From Pristionchus mayeri (Eukaryota; Nematoda; Chromadorea; Rhabditida; Neodiplogasteridae), in the NCBI GenBank assembly GCA_036245805.1, contig BTRK01000004.1, positions 47,308,690 to 47,372,689 of the forward strand: a stretch of DNA of 64,000 nt. The letters are read 5' to 3'. A program made the translations under genes and the position numbers. Shown one piece after another: positions 51,103 to 62,497 of the stretch. The first letter of the stretch is position 1. Each line of letters begins with the position of its first letter. A model generated the notes under the pieces. The model had not been told where the DNA came from. It did no database searches and was given only the letters and a program-made list of their open reading frames with translations.

Positions 51103-51229
51103 ATTGGGAAAGTGAAAAAAGATCGCAACACCAATTACGAAATCTAGGTGACACTCGATCCACGCGCACATAACAGGATTTTCTCGAAACTTGTCCTAGT
51201 CGCAACGTAAGTGCATTTCAGAGCCTATA

Positions 51230-53219
51230 ATGTACACCTGTGCCTACTGCAACAATCATTACCATAGCCCATTTGAGAGGAATGCTCATCAAATGGAGGT
51301 GTGTATCTACATGTTGGTATTTCGGGGGGGCGGACATTTCCGCAACGGGGTGCCATTCGCTTGACAGAAGGAGTATCAACATATGAGTTGTTGCATTGTT
51401 ACCAGTATCTGCTCCCCCACATTAGCATATATAAATTTTGTTACCTGGCGATCTTGAGTTTCACTCCAAATCAACGACCCGGGGTTCATGGTTTATGCGT
51501 TTCCATGGACGTTGAAATTCATTGTCGCCTGGTAACAAAATTCATATATGCTAAAGTGGGGGAGCACATGCTGGTAGCAACAACTCCCATATTGCTACTC
51601 CTTATGCCAAGCGAATGGTACTCCGTTGCGGAAATGTCCGCCCCCCGATATTTCACAGATTTTCCCTGTTCCAGATCTGCAAATTCATACATAATTTATT
51701 TCAGGCCCACTCAGAGTTCCAGGAGCATGGAGCTTGCATGTTGTGTAATGGACACTTTGATAACTTCGTCCTCTTCCTTCATCACTGTGAAGAGGTTATC
51801 CGACTATACTCTAAACGCAATTTAAAAAATTCCCTTTCTCAAGATTCACCCAGTAGAGACAAACATGATTGTTCAAAGTGCCACACCAAGGAAGGAGAGA
51901 GGAAACGCCGCGCATATGGTTGGACATTATGATCTGTAGAAATTGAAAGATCCTAAATTTCAGATCGAGCCTTGGATGCTGGAAATTGCATTTCGGAGGG
52001 GAGGAGATGCAACAATCACACTGGTTAGTTGAAACGGATAATATTGACTCCATAATAGAACGATACATCAGTCCCACGTTGACAATAACATGAACATGTT
52101 CTCTGGGAGCGCAGATTAGATTCCAAAGTTGAGATGAGCAAAAATGTCAGCTTGCGTTCAATTGAGTAAACATAGGAGGATATGATCAAGGAAAACAAAA
52201 ACAAGCTGATGATGCTGCCTGTGGATTCATCTGATGAAGAGGTGGAGGAGGAAGAAAAGGAGGCTATTATGAATGAGGACGATCGAGCAGGAGAAGAAAC
52301 ATGGGAAGAAATAGACGAGGTATAATTAGAAAGGAAAACATCATAGTTCACTTTTCATCGTATCGAATTAGTATTAAAAAACCTCACGTTAGATCAGTGA
52401 AAACAAGCAAAGCATATTACAAAAATACAAGGCACAATGTTTTGCTGATGTTGGCTTTTCAGTTTAAATCTCCATACAATTATGAACTGTGTGAAACGGA
52501 TTTGCCACTCGATGCAATTACAACTATGAACCAGCCAATTTCTTTGAAAACCATCTCAATTCCCGATGAAAATGCAACAACCGTGTCACAGTTGCGTGAA
52601 CTTTTTAAGCGGGAGGTATAACTATTTTTAAGTTGTTAATAGTAGGTCAGCTCCAGTAAATACGATATTGGGCCGCTCATTTCTTGATTTTGCGTATTCT
52701 TAGATAAACTATTTTCGAAAATTACAATTCAGAAGTCAGTCGTTGTCCAATTCCCTCCCGGCTGGACCAATGAGGGAATGGCACAGGCCGTGATGCAAAT
52801 AGCTCTACTTGCCACCCAGGTGATTACTGATATTTTTTTCTTCTTTTTCGTATCTCACAAAGTGCATGCCGAATTGTTGATATTTGTTGTGTTCATCTGG
52901 CACTAGGGAAGATCACCGTCGGGTGATAACCTACTGGATGATAGCCAAAAATGGATCGTTCTGTAGAACTTTCACAGTAGGCTCACAGTGGCAAAACGAT
53001 TCTGTGAACGTTCTGCAGAAGGGTTCATTTTTCTTATCATCCAGTAGGGTTATCATCCGACGGTGATCATTCGACCTAGTGCCGTTCATCTAGCCCATAC
53101 AAACAATCGCCTGAGGGTGGATTGTGTTCGTTCAGCCTATCATCTCGCGCACTGCTGCTGGAGAAGTATCGATGCTCGAAGATGCATCGCCTGGCATTCA
53201 GTGTTCTTTCGATAATTGA
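51230..53219 (+). CDS. C2H2-type zinc-finger protein
   Basis: Seven exons with consistent phase 0 joins encode 228 residues: 51230-51298, 51705-51794, 51964-52023, 52176-52319, 52463-52615, 52733-52819 and 53136-53219. CATTTCAG lies 9 nt before the ATG, suggesting leader trans-splicing. The first finger reads YTCAYCNNHYHSPFERNAHQ followed by MEAH and has exact C-x2-C-x12-H-x4-H spacing. The second is C2HC-like: CMLCNGHFDNFVLFLHHC. A long acidic segment follows (DSSDEEVEEEEKEA), then a region SPYNYELCETDLPLDAIT and QFPPGWTNEGMAQAVMQIAL. It probably acts in the nucleus with nucleic acid or protein partners. The exon-4 acceptor (AAACATAG) is weak. A foldback lies in intron 1 and a MITE in intron 6. 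It converges with the Gln-rich gene. Confidence 0.75.
51324..51646. mobile_element. Foldback element with 8-bp TSD in zinc-finger intron 1
   Basis: The terminal GGGGGGGCGGACATTTCCGC is inverted at the right end as GAAATGTCCGCCCCCC. The arms of about 130 bp differ by scattered substitutions. The flanks GGTATTTC (51316-51323) and GATATTTC (51647-51654) match at 7 of 8, pointing to hAT-like integration. The centre contains GAGTTTCACTCCAAATCAAC, related to the text at 60825-60875. Confidence 0.85.
52899..53083. mobile_element. GGCACTAGG-family MITE with perfect TSD in zinc-finger intron 6
   Basis: The 185-bp element begins GGCACTAGGGAAGATCACCG and ends with TCGACCTAGTGCC. It is flanked by a perfect 8-bp duplication GTTCATCT (52891-52898 and 53084-53091), which sets the exact boundaries of the whole family. 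Inner arms include CTGTAGAACTTTCACAG and its inverse. Confidence 0.9.
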
Positions 53220-53625
53220 TAAATAACCATCTTGTCAATGGCCAATAAATGCGCCTCAATAAACTCTGCGCACTGATCCTTCTTTTCCTAAATCTAATCA
53301 CTCTATAGTATTGTTATTGGAATGCGATCAATTAATTTTACAAAATTAATTAGCAAAATACAATTGGGCTCACACAATACAATAGTAAACAGCAGATGTG
53401 TGAGATGGTATGATTTAGTAAGTATTGGAAAGAACGTTTACAAAGCTGGTTTTGAAAAATGAAGGCTAAAAACGGACATGAAAACATATAGTAGAGAATT
53501 ACGAGCAAACTCTGGCTCCCGCCGCAGTCGACATTGTCTTATCGGGTTTTCCCAACGGATTAAATAATATTTCAAAGAAAATTATATTAAAACGATTTGA
53601 GCATTCGATATGAGAGTAGTAGGCT

Positions 53626-56600
53626 TCAGTTGTCCACGTCGAACTGAAAAAAACGAGTGTCAATTCGAAATTTCGACTAAAATAACTTATGAAATAATTA
53701 TATCTCGTTTTTTTGTATGACATGTGTGTATGTATGCTCTTCAAAACGCACTTATGGGAATACATGATCAATAAGCCATTTAAAGTAATTTCATTGTCGA
53801 AGTTTGGAAGGAGAAATCGGTAATGTTTACCCCATAGCTTTTCTGAGAGAGACTAACCATCTCATTTAAAGTTTTCAATGGAAGCGTGCACCCGCACTCA
53901 CTGCCGACCGAAAGGGCGGAAATTGTAACCCGTATGTTTTGTTTTAATGGGCGCTTGTACAGAATACCCCAAATACCGGAAATTTGCCGGAACACTTTTT
54001 ATGAAATACGTTTTTTCTATTGAACCAATCGAGATCGATTCAATATGAAAATACGATTCTAGAGCATTAATAGCGCCTGAAATAATGCTAAATTATTATC
54101 AAAATCAGGCAAACAATTCTCGAAAAAATGCAAAAATACCTTGTATCGAAACTTTTGCATCAACCTAATAGATTAACAAATGTTTTGTGAAAACAGTTTC
54201 AAAGATCAAAGATCAACTCACGAAGTCCTCGTCGGTCATGGCAGCCAGGTCCTCCACAGAGATGAAAGTGTTCTTAGAGCTGACTGAGGTCTGCAAGTAT
54301 CATTTTAGATTTTTATTTTAAAACTTTAATACAGTAAACTCATAAAATATAATACTTGAAGATTTTTCAGAGCATGAAACAATCCTCCATGATTAGATTT
54401 CAATGATAGCTAAAAATAAAATGTTATAGTGCTGCACATACCGTCGCTGAGAATTGAGTATTTCGGAATGTGGAGGCAGAAGAGGGGAACGGTGGCCGAT
54501 CAATGACATACTGATTCTGCAAAATAAGGATTTTCCAGATTCTATGCATGTTACGTTCATAACATTTCAAACAATACTCAATCCCTATTTTATTTTACAA
54601 AACCACTCGCCTTATTTTTCTCAATCTCATTCATTCCATTATTTCCGTAATTCTGAGAATAAGGACTGTCTGCAGGCTCGAGGAGATTGCCATTGTGGCT
54701 CCAGGAGGTCGGAGAAGATGTGAATGAATATTCTTGAGGATGAAGGAAAGGCACGCCCTGTTGTGGAAGGATCTATTTGTTATCACGTGTGTTCACCACT
54801 TTCCTTTCTGCAATTACTAGTTCAAATGTGAAACATCCCGATGAGGAAACGTATCGCAACAATCCTATATCAACTCTCAGAATTTTTTGTTCTCACCTCG
54901 TTTTCATCCATGACATCCATCCCTTCCATTCCGCTCTCAAGGGACCGGGACGGAGTGATCAGAATGGTCCCCTTCTCCCTGAGGTCCGAATAAGCAGCAC
55001 GATAGTCGGGAGTGGAAGCGAAGTCGTAGTTGAATGCGGACTGTAACGATATGCGTAAAGTTAATTCTTGCAGCGTGTCTGACGGGAACAAACGAACAGA
55101 TTAATGTACTGACCGTGCGGATGGGAGAAGTCATGAGAATGCCGGAAGATGGCGGGTAGCCTGCGGGTTCCTGATTGTCCAGCAGGCTCTGCAGGAAATT
55201 TTTTTTTTCAAAATTTAGGAGGTTGTAATTATTTTAGTTCAAATTGCTAGCAAAAATCATCAGGATTACCTTGTTTGTCTCATGTTTTTTCACGCTCTGA
55301 TGAGCAAGTGGTGGTACGCCCAGCACCATCGCCGACAACTGTTCCTGTTGGAATCGCTGTTGTTGTTGTTGTTTTTGTTGTTGTAGTTGGTGATGTTGTT
55401 CTTGTTTTCGTTGATGGTCTTGTTTTCCTTCTAGGTGCTGCTGAAGATGTTGCTTCACAGTCGTCTGCGTGTTGGCGAAAATATCTGATGAGGGGGCGGG
55501 AGAGCCGTAATTATTGCCGTGAAGGGTGCTCAGCTTGTGCGACTGCTGCAGCTGCATATTTTCCTGTAATGTATTGTTTCTTTTTTTATAAATTTTCAAA
55601 AAAAGATTATTGATATTTAGGTAAATATGTTAGAATTCGCAAATAGTAAATTCGTTACTATTTCACTATTGTCGACTTGGCGATCGTACGTAGAAAGCGA
55701 ATCGAAGTAGTTCTGATCGTCCTCGACCTCTTGCACTGATCTTTGATCTTTGAGACCCGGTTCTTCTCTCGCAGAGGTGTAGTCATGGCCGTTCCTCTCG
55801 AGCATCGAAAGCGGCTCGCGATTGATTATTGCGTCAATGCTAGCCGAGGATAACACAGACGAGCGTTTCTGAGCCGCTTTCTACAAAAAGTGCTGGTGAC
55901 GATTTTCTTGGGATGATTAATTGTTTATAGCTATTTGTTTGCGGTACTATTTTCCAGGCTCATGAAATCATACAAGATGGTAAAAAAGAATGCATATCAT
56001 ACCTGTTCATTCTCCTCTAACTGAGCCATTCTGGCATTCATCTATTATAGTGACTGCAATATCCACCCAACAAAAATGACCTTGTTTCTAACGTACCTTT
56101 CCATTCTCATCCATAGCAGCTATTCTGGCATTCCTCGCGTACTGCCTCTTCAAATCCGCATCGCTTCCCTTTTTCTTTGACTTAAGCCACTCCTTTCTCT
56201 GCATTTCAGCATCGTAAGGCTGTGAAATGATTTCAGTGTAACATTCAATTTGATTTTTAGAATTCATTGGATCTAAATAAATGCAAAAGTGTGAGCAAGA
56301 AATTTGAAGATTATACCGAGCCTAGTGTAATAACTGTGATTTTAATGGATTGTCTGATTTAAAAAAATAGTTGCGAGTATACCATTTCATTTTGTTTCGC
56401 CGGTCTTTTCACAGCTTTCGCCAACGGTCTATCGGAAGGATGATCGGGATGCACAGGGTGAGGGTCCGAATAGACAATAGGATTCTGTAATAAATATTGC
56501 TATATTTCATAGAAATTATCCATGTTTCCGACCGGATGAGAAATATTTCGTAAATATGTCTGTTCTCATTCTTCACAGTGACCTTATTTGCGCAATATAA

Positions 56601-57998
56601 TTCAAATTGACGTTCCGTAGCATGGTGATGCTGAGTGCCGAAGGAGACGGTCGCTGGCGAGTGCTGCAACTGCATCTTGGATGCAGCAGAAGCAGCAGTA
56701 ATCTGCTGCTGAGAATTCCCTTTCTCGTTCAGAGAAACCTGCAAATTTCTCAATTTATCGATCAGCATAATGCTGTATCAAGGCGCAATCCCTAGTCTAA
56801 TCCCTATATCGGCAGTAGGTCGGACCGTCAGCTCATAATCAAAAAGTGTATCCTATTGTTGATCTTACAGTGACATTTCAGATAGTTAGGGGAATCACTG
56901 TGATCATATTGGGGGGTGGTATCGTTTCTCGAACTCTAGCTATCATCGTACGACCCCCCATAAATCACCACGTTGAAGCCTTCATCCAGCTGCCGCAATG
57001 GCTGTTTCTGCGACGAAAATTTGAACTGAGCCATTCTCTGCTTCCATATCTAAAAGCATTTTAGTCATCTCAAATGTCGCATTCAAGGTCTTCGTGTAAA
57101 ATAACAAACATCATTAATGCATTTTGTGAGATTCGTTGTAGATTCATTGTTCTTTTAAGAAAAGCTTAAGTGGCACTAGGTCGGACATTCACCGTCGGAT
57201 GTTAACCTTCCGGGTGATAACCAAAAAATGGACCTTTTCGCAGTATTTTCTCAAACGTCTTATTGACAGTATGGACAATTCATGTGAAAATAAATCTGAA
57301 TTTCCCCATTTTTCGTTATCTTCCGGACGGTTACCATCCGAAGGTGATCACCCGACCTAGTGCCTTTATCTATTTTTTAGAATCTTACCTTCACCAGAGA
57401 GGCAAAATTGGGCTTGCCGATGATGCACTGCCTCTCCTTCTCGCTAAGAGACTCCAAACCGTACTTCTCGACTCGTGCCCAGTAGTCCTCCTGCGAGCAA
57501 AGTAACGGTTTAAAGACTTTAAGGTTTACAAGAGGTGGCCCATCACATAAACCACAATTAGTCGAAACTTTCTCTGCATTCGCATAAAGGAGGATAAAAG
57601 TTGAAATTTAAAGTAAATGGCAAACGCTGACGGTTGAATACCTGAGTGCGCGCGCCAGATTCCAGCAGAGTAAGAACGGCGGAGGGAGAGTAGAGCGGGC
57701 TCTCGTATGCATTGATCATCCAATTTTTGAATTGATCCTTGCTGAAATAGGCAGTATTAAGTGGGACACAAATGAGAAAAGATATACTTTATTGACCCTC
57801 AGAATTAGGGAAAGACGAGGCCTGTCAGGCGACCGAGATTTAAGATCAGGTGGTATTATGAGCGTGTGGAATACTATGAAATCATTCAAATTTCATATCT
57901 TCCCCCCGAGGTAATTAAATGATTGCGCAAGCCAAACCAATAAACAACCAATGAGCCAACCTGATCTCACGCTTGACTTTGTCCATCTTTACATCCAT
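53626..57998 (-). CDS. Gln-rich nuclear-type protein, 16 exons
   Basis: Exons: 57998-57961, 57741-57642, 57490-57389, 57049-56972, 56738-56583, 56484-56383, 56219-56097, 56041-56003, 55880-55659, 55563-55270, 55188-55114, 55040-54897, 54757-54599, 54516-54442, 54290-54222 and 53643-53626. They sum to 597 codons and every phase agrees. The N-terminal 110 residues look like a folded helical domain (KDQFKNWMINAYESPLYSPS; DYWARVEKYGLESLSEKERQ). A basic, charged helix follows at about residues 200-250 (RKEWLKSKKKGSDADLKRQY; MNARMAQLEENEQ). Then comes a Gln-rich tract with CAA runs (QQQKQQQQQRFQQEQ), Ser/Pro-rich stretches and an acidic end (DLAAMTDEDFFDVDN). This layout suggests a transcriptional regulator; no family is recognised. 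The exon 5 and exon 9 donors are chosen from alternatives. Confidence 0.75.
57172..57364. mobile_element. GGCACTAGG-family MITE in intron 3 of the Gln-rich gene
   Basis: The left end GGCACTAGGTCGGACATTCA and the inverted right end CACCCGACCTAGTGCC define a 193-bp element. The immediate flanks are not clearly duplicated. Confidence 0.8.
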
Positions 57999-58286
57999 GA
58001 GAGCAACTCCGATTCAACGAAACGATGATGAAAGACAGATGCTGGATGACGGTTGAGCTAATGCACTAGTGGATCAAGTTCTCTATATCCCATTAATGAC
58101 CATAGTGAACCTCGGCGTTGATTTTTCTGTCCCTCTTCTTCATTCGCACACTCTCTCGCATCAGTCCACTGGTGCCGTGAGAGCGGGATACCCTCTGGGC
58201 TAGATCGAACGGTAGATGCTAGACATCTTTGTCGATCTGCCTAGAGAAGAACATGGAAAACATCATGAAATTCCTCGAGTATGATA
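57999..58286. other. Upstream region of the Gln-rich gene
   Basis: No TATA box or clear acceptor is visible before the ATG at 57998. A half-copy of the CTCTCTCG MITE lies near 58135-58190 (CATTCGCACACTCTCTCGCA). Confidence 0.4.
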
Positions 58287-59553
58287 TCAGGTTGTAACAT
58301 AAGTTTTGTCGCGACCAATCTCTTATGCATTCTAACCTCAGAAATTCTTTGAATTAATTTAATCTCAATTTCGATATTAATTATCAGTGAGGGGCTTCGT
58401 GCCCTTTCTTACGCGCTTTACTTCAGCCCTGTCAAGGCAGTTGAGGAGACACATTAATCAGACAAAGTTGAACTGAGATCAGGATTACAAATCATTTTCA
58501 CGCTTCAGCTCTTCTTGAAAAGGAGAAATTATGCCGATTTAGTGTGATTTGCGTAAAGTACCAAATAAGGGCATAATTTTGAACCACTCACGGATAATGA
58601 CAAACGGAAATCGTTCTATAAATGTAGACGAGTTTGTATAATGTGGATGGTAGGTGACGGTCGCGAAAACGTTCGCAAGCCGAATTTTCTTCTCAATATA
58701 TATCGAGATCCAAATAGTGGTGGAATATAGTTCACCCAAAGTGGTCAATATACAGACAAAGCTTGGGGTAGACTGGGTTCTGTTGAGATAAGTGGCTCCA
58801 TTCGGAACGATGGCATGTATATGAAACTACTGAAATTGGCACTTCGTTCACATTCCTACCTCACACACATGTTCAATATCTGATTTATTGTGTCCATTCG
58901 AACCATCAACCCTTCCTTTACTATTATCTACTTGGGATAATTTTGGAAATAAATAGCTTTTGAATGACAATCTTTAATTCGAAACACCTAAACTTGGATT
59001 TTTTTGGTAAAATTGTGCGCGAATTGAATTAATGAAAATTCAAATTTCCCACAAGTAGAGTGTTCTTTCTCAGGAATGTTCAATGATAAATTAGACCTCC
59101 ATGAGTGGTAATTGGAACGCGCTTATGTTAGTCACTGTTGTTGTAATTTCGGATTCGGAAGAGTTGGTCAAGTTGGCTACGAATCAGCGGCTAACCTTAC
59201 ATTCAGTGAAGAATATCTTTTGTTCCGCTCAACATAGCACCATATCTGATATATATTTTGAAAGAGCATTGACGGGGCATATAACCATGCTGTAGAAGTT
59301 TGGTTCATTATTCATCTCTGCGAACTAGCACCCGATCAAACGAATCAATTAAATCTGCACCAAATTTAAATCCGTTCATATTAATATTTTTGACATATCC
59401 AGCGTCTGCGGTTCAGCTCTACCCTATGGTTTGAATGTGCATGTACACCAGAAACATATTCTAGGAGGTCAGGCAATGGGAATGTTTGAGAAGTATCCTT
59501 CATGGAAATTTTGTGAACCAACGAAATGCGACAAAACTTATGTTACAACCTAA
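58287..59553. mobile_element. Mariner-like element shell
   Basis: Inverted ends TCAGGTTGTAACATAAGTTT (left) and the matching right end AAACTTATGTTACAACCTAA, each next to TA (58285-58286 and 59554-59555), define a 1267-bp unit, the size of a full mariner. The termini resemble those of the element at 41987. I do not recognise transposase motifs inside, so it is either heavily decayed or has a replaced interior. Confidence 0.7.
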
Positions 59554-60734
59554 TACTTAAGTAATGACAATTTCCGATTGATTGATATCGCAAGCCCACA
59601 TTGCACAGTTCTTACCAGTAAAGAGAGAGCTCGATGGGCCTCGTTGCTGTCTTTGGCACGCTCAGTCACATGAGATCGGTGCATATTGTATGGCTAGATC
59701 GGCACAGGGTCAATGCAGGGACCAGCCCTTGGACACTGAATATAGTCTCCGCGGAGAACAAATGAGCAATAAATGAATTTCATCACTGTGCGTTATCTAT
59801 TGGAATGATGCTAGCGAGAGAAAATGCAGAGTGATTAGTGAATTCTTAAACACCATAATCATTTATCTTGCGTTAGAATAGGCCAACAAATATCACGCCT
59901 CTCACGTGCTGAGACGAGAATCGAGCTGAGGCAGGGAATGGAGGGGGAAATCGTGTAATGAGCTCTAACCGGATTTGGGCATCCTGAGGCATCCCTTAGG
60001 CTTGCCCAGACTCTCATTGTGCACACTTCATTTTGGATTTCTAGCTCGATTCTTTCGTGAGAGGCGTGATATTGTGTTAATGTTACAAAGACAGATAATT
60101 GTGAAATCATTGTACTGACCCCGACGCCGAGGCTAAATACGTCAATTAGACATTGATTATAGCTTATCCTTTAAAATTGATCGAAACAGAACCTGAGGTT
60201 TCACCAAAACTCTGACACTGTTTGTCACTTTCTACTCTGAACCGTTCCATGGCAGTCTTTGTCTATGAGAGTTTAGTGATGGATTGGCAGGGAAAAATAT
60301 CTGTCATTATGCGTGTTCTCTCATCCATCGGATCGGCAAGAGAATACGCAGAATGCAGATGTGATTTACTGTCAACCCCATGAAAGTGTCTCCCCCCCCC
60401 GAGTCAGAGAAAATTGATTTGGTTGGAAAAACAACATGGGATCCATCGAAACTAATCTCGTATTTGACTGATGTCATGATTCTGAAGCATACATTGCTCA
60501 AACTGGACCGAAAGCGAGAACGATTAAAAACAATCGGGTGCCAATGAATTGTGAGACTCAACGCATTGGACAAAAATAAATGAACAGGCCATGAACGGTC
60601 GAGTGAGGTTTCGTATCGTGAGTGTGATGAAATATTGTATGACGGTGTTTAGTGTGATTAGATCAGAGTAATTGTATAAATGGGGGAAGGCGATAAAGTT
60701 TCAGGGGAGGTATCAAAGCGTAAAACGACAAAAC
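59554..60734. repeat. Intergenic with an inverted repeat
   Basis: ATATCACGCCTCTCACG (from 59890) and its inverse CGTGAGAGGCGTGATAT (to 60073) bracket about 180 bp whose inner parts (AATCGAGCT and AGCTCGATT) also pair. Another decayed CTCTC-type hairpin lies near 60300-60355. No gene is seen. Confidence 0.55.
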
Positions 60735-60805
60735 GTAATAAATCTCAGCTTCCTCGGGATTCGAAGTAGGGACTCACTATGCCCTCCACTACACCACCCT
60801 GATTA
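60735..60805 (-). other. tRNA-like relic (possible pol III boxes)
   Basis: On the minus strand GGTGTAGTGGAGGGCATAGT is followed by CTTCGAATCCC, resembling A and B boxes of a tRNA, but no anticodon arm or acceptor pairing can be drawn. It may be a SINE head or tRNA fragment. Confidence 0.3.
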
Positions 60806-60881
60806 GATCATCTAATTAGGCGAACTTGAGTTTCACTCACCACCAACGCATAGAATCAACGGGGTTCATGTTCCAAAATTG

Positions 60882-61020
60882 AAATTTGAGTGGAGAATCA
60901 TGGTTAGATAAACACAAAGTTCTATAATCAATCGATATTATCGAGCTCTATAATCTAACCCGGTAACATGTGTATCGATAGTTTACCGCTTGTAGTGTTT
61001 ATCTCACCATGGTTTTCCAC
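60882..61020. repeat. Inverted repeat
   Basis: TTTGAGTGGAGAATCATGGT with TAGATAAACAC pairs with GTGTTTATCTCACCATGGTT and TTCCACTCAAA, leaving a loop of about 70 bp. The preceding text 60825-60875 resembles the centre of the 51324 foldback, so the two repeats may be related. Confidence 0.6.
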
Positions 61021-61042
61021 TCAAATCCACTGAATTTCTAGA

Positions 61043-62497
61043 AAATCCAGATCCATGTGCAACCTCTTGCTTCGGTCATTTTCCTCATCCCCTCCCGACA
61101 TTCTGATTAAGGCATACAAAATTTACATTCGTCCTCTGCTTGAATCATCAACCATAATTTGGAATCCCACTGCTATTGGGCTGGTTAATCTAGTTGAATC
61201 AGTACAACGTGAATTCACTAGACGAATTCTTGGTCGATTTAAATTACCTTACCTCCCTTACCTTGAGAGGCTAAAGTATTTTCAATTAGAGACACTAGAA
61301 TACCGCCGCTCTTTGAACGATATTTACTTCCTGTACGATTCTTTGCACGAGTTCGTTCTCCTCGACACCTCTTCTGTCTCTGCGATCGCTCCTCTCTCTC
61401 GTAGCCTCCGTGCCTCTCACAGCATGCGCATCGCTTTACCGTACGTGCTTCCAGCTTCCCTGAGTTCTTTTGCCACTCGTTCACTAACGCTCTGGAATTC
61501 TTTCCCCAACCAAATAGTTACCATGCCCCGTCTCCCTTTCCGCCGTCACATTAAAAACTCTCCCACTTGTGTCCCCCACTCTTCCAACGTACGAATGTAA
61601 CACGGACTGCCACAAAATCCCCACCCACATGCTCGCCCGAGCCCAAAATACGGGGGTATGACAGAAGCGCAACGACAAAAGCGCAACTAGCTTTCAAAAA
61701 TCGCAACGACAAAAGCGCAACTCGGAATATCTACGTAAAGAGGGGTGATAGATACTCGAGGTTGGTACCAATTAATTACTAATGATGAACGCTATCTGCC
61801 CTGAGGGCTAATTAGTGACGTCACCGAAAAAAGTGACGTCACTTTTTTCATACGTATAGGGGTTCATGGTAAAAAAATCGTGATTGAAGGTTGTGTTGGA
61901 TCTAGACGAGGTATCAATGCCCACATAATCTACAATACATCCTCTTCAATTTGTCGGCTACCGTATCCCAATACACCATAATCAAGCTGACCTATAGTCA
62001 CAAGTTGATGGAAATAGATTCTCTTTTCTCAACCATATTTCAGTTTGATTATAGTGTATGGGGATACGGTAGCCGACAAATTAAATTGTGGGTAACGTAG
62101 ATTGTGTGGACGTTGGTACCTTGTCTAAATCCAACACAAGCTCATATCGCAATTTTTTACCATGAACGAAAATGAACGAAGAAATACGTCGAAAAAAGTG
62201 AAAAAGTGACGTCACTAATTAGCCCTCAGGGCAGATACTGCTAATCATTAGTAATTAGTTGACACAAACCACGAAGTTGAATCACCACTCTTGACTAAGA
62301 TATTTCGAGTTGCGCTTTTGTCGTTGCGCTTTTGTCGCTTGCGCTTTTGTCGTTTTCGGCACTTTGCGCTTTTGTCGTTGCGCTTCTGTCATACCCCCCA
62401 AAATACCACCTGATCTTCCATCTTCGTCGCCTTCAAGGCCTATCCTCCCCTATCCTGATGGTGAATAAAGTATAAGTATAAGTATAAGTATAAATTC
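61043..62497 (+). mobile_element. 5'-truncated LINE (CR1/Jockey-like) interrupted in its 3' UTR
   Basis: The frame 61055-61600 encodes the LINE C-terminal domain: MCNLLLRSFSSSPPDILIKA, IYIRPLLESSTIIWNPTAIG, QREFTRRILGRFKLPYLPYL and LEYRRSLNDIYFLYDSLHEF, stopping at 61598-61600. It matches the fragment at 4556 closely, so they are one family. The 3' UTR is split by the foldback at 61652-62398, resumes with CACCTGATCTTCC and ends in an (AGTATA)n tail at about 62468-62494. No clear target duplication was found. Confidence 0.85.
61652..62398. mobile_element. 747-bp foldback with perfect 8-bp TSD
   Basis: Both ends carry GGGGGTATGACAGAAGCGCA, followed by tandem GCGCAACGACAAAA units. The arms extend for about 340 bp to a spacer near 61990-62045 and include CCCTGAGGGCTAATTAGTGA and ACCGTATCCCAATACAC. 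The duplication CAAAATAC (61644-61651 and 62399-62406) is perfect, fitting hAT-like integration. No transposase is encoded. Confidence 0.92.

Noticed and set aside
55275..55613. Plus-strand frame rich in Val opposite the Gln-rich exon
   Set aside because: It is the complement of the CAA repeats of exon 10 of the minus-strand gene, which has consistent splicing.
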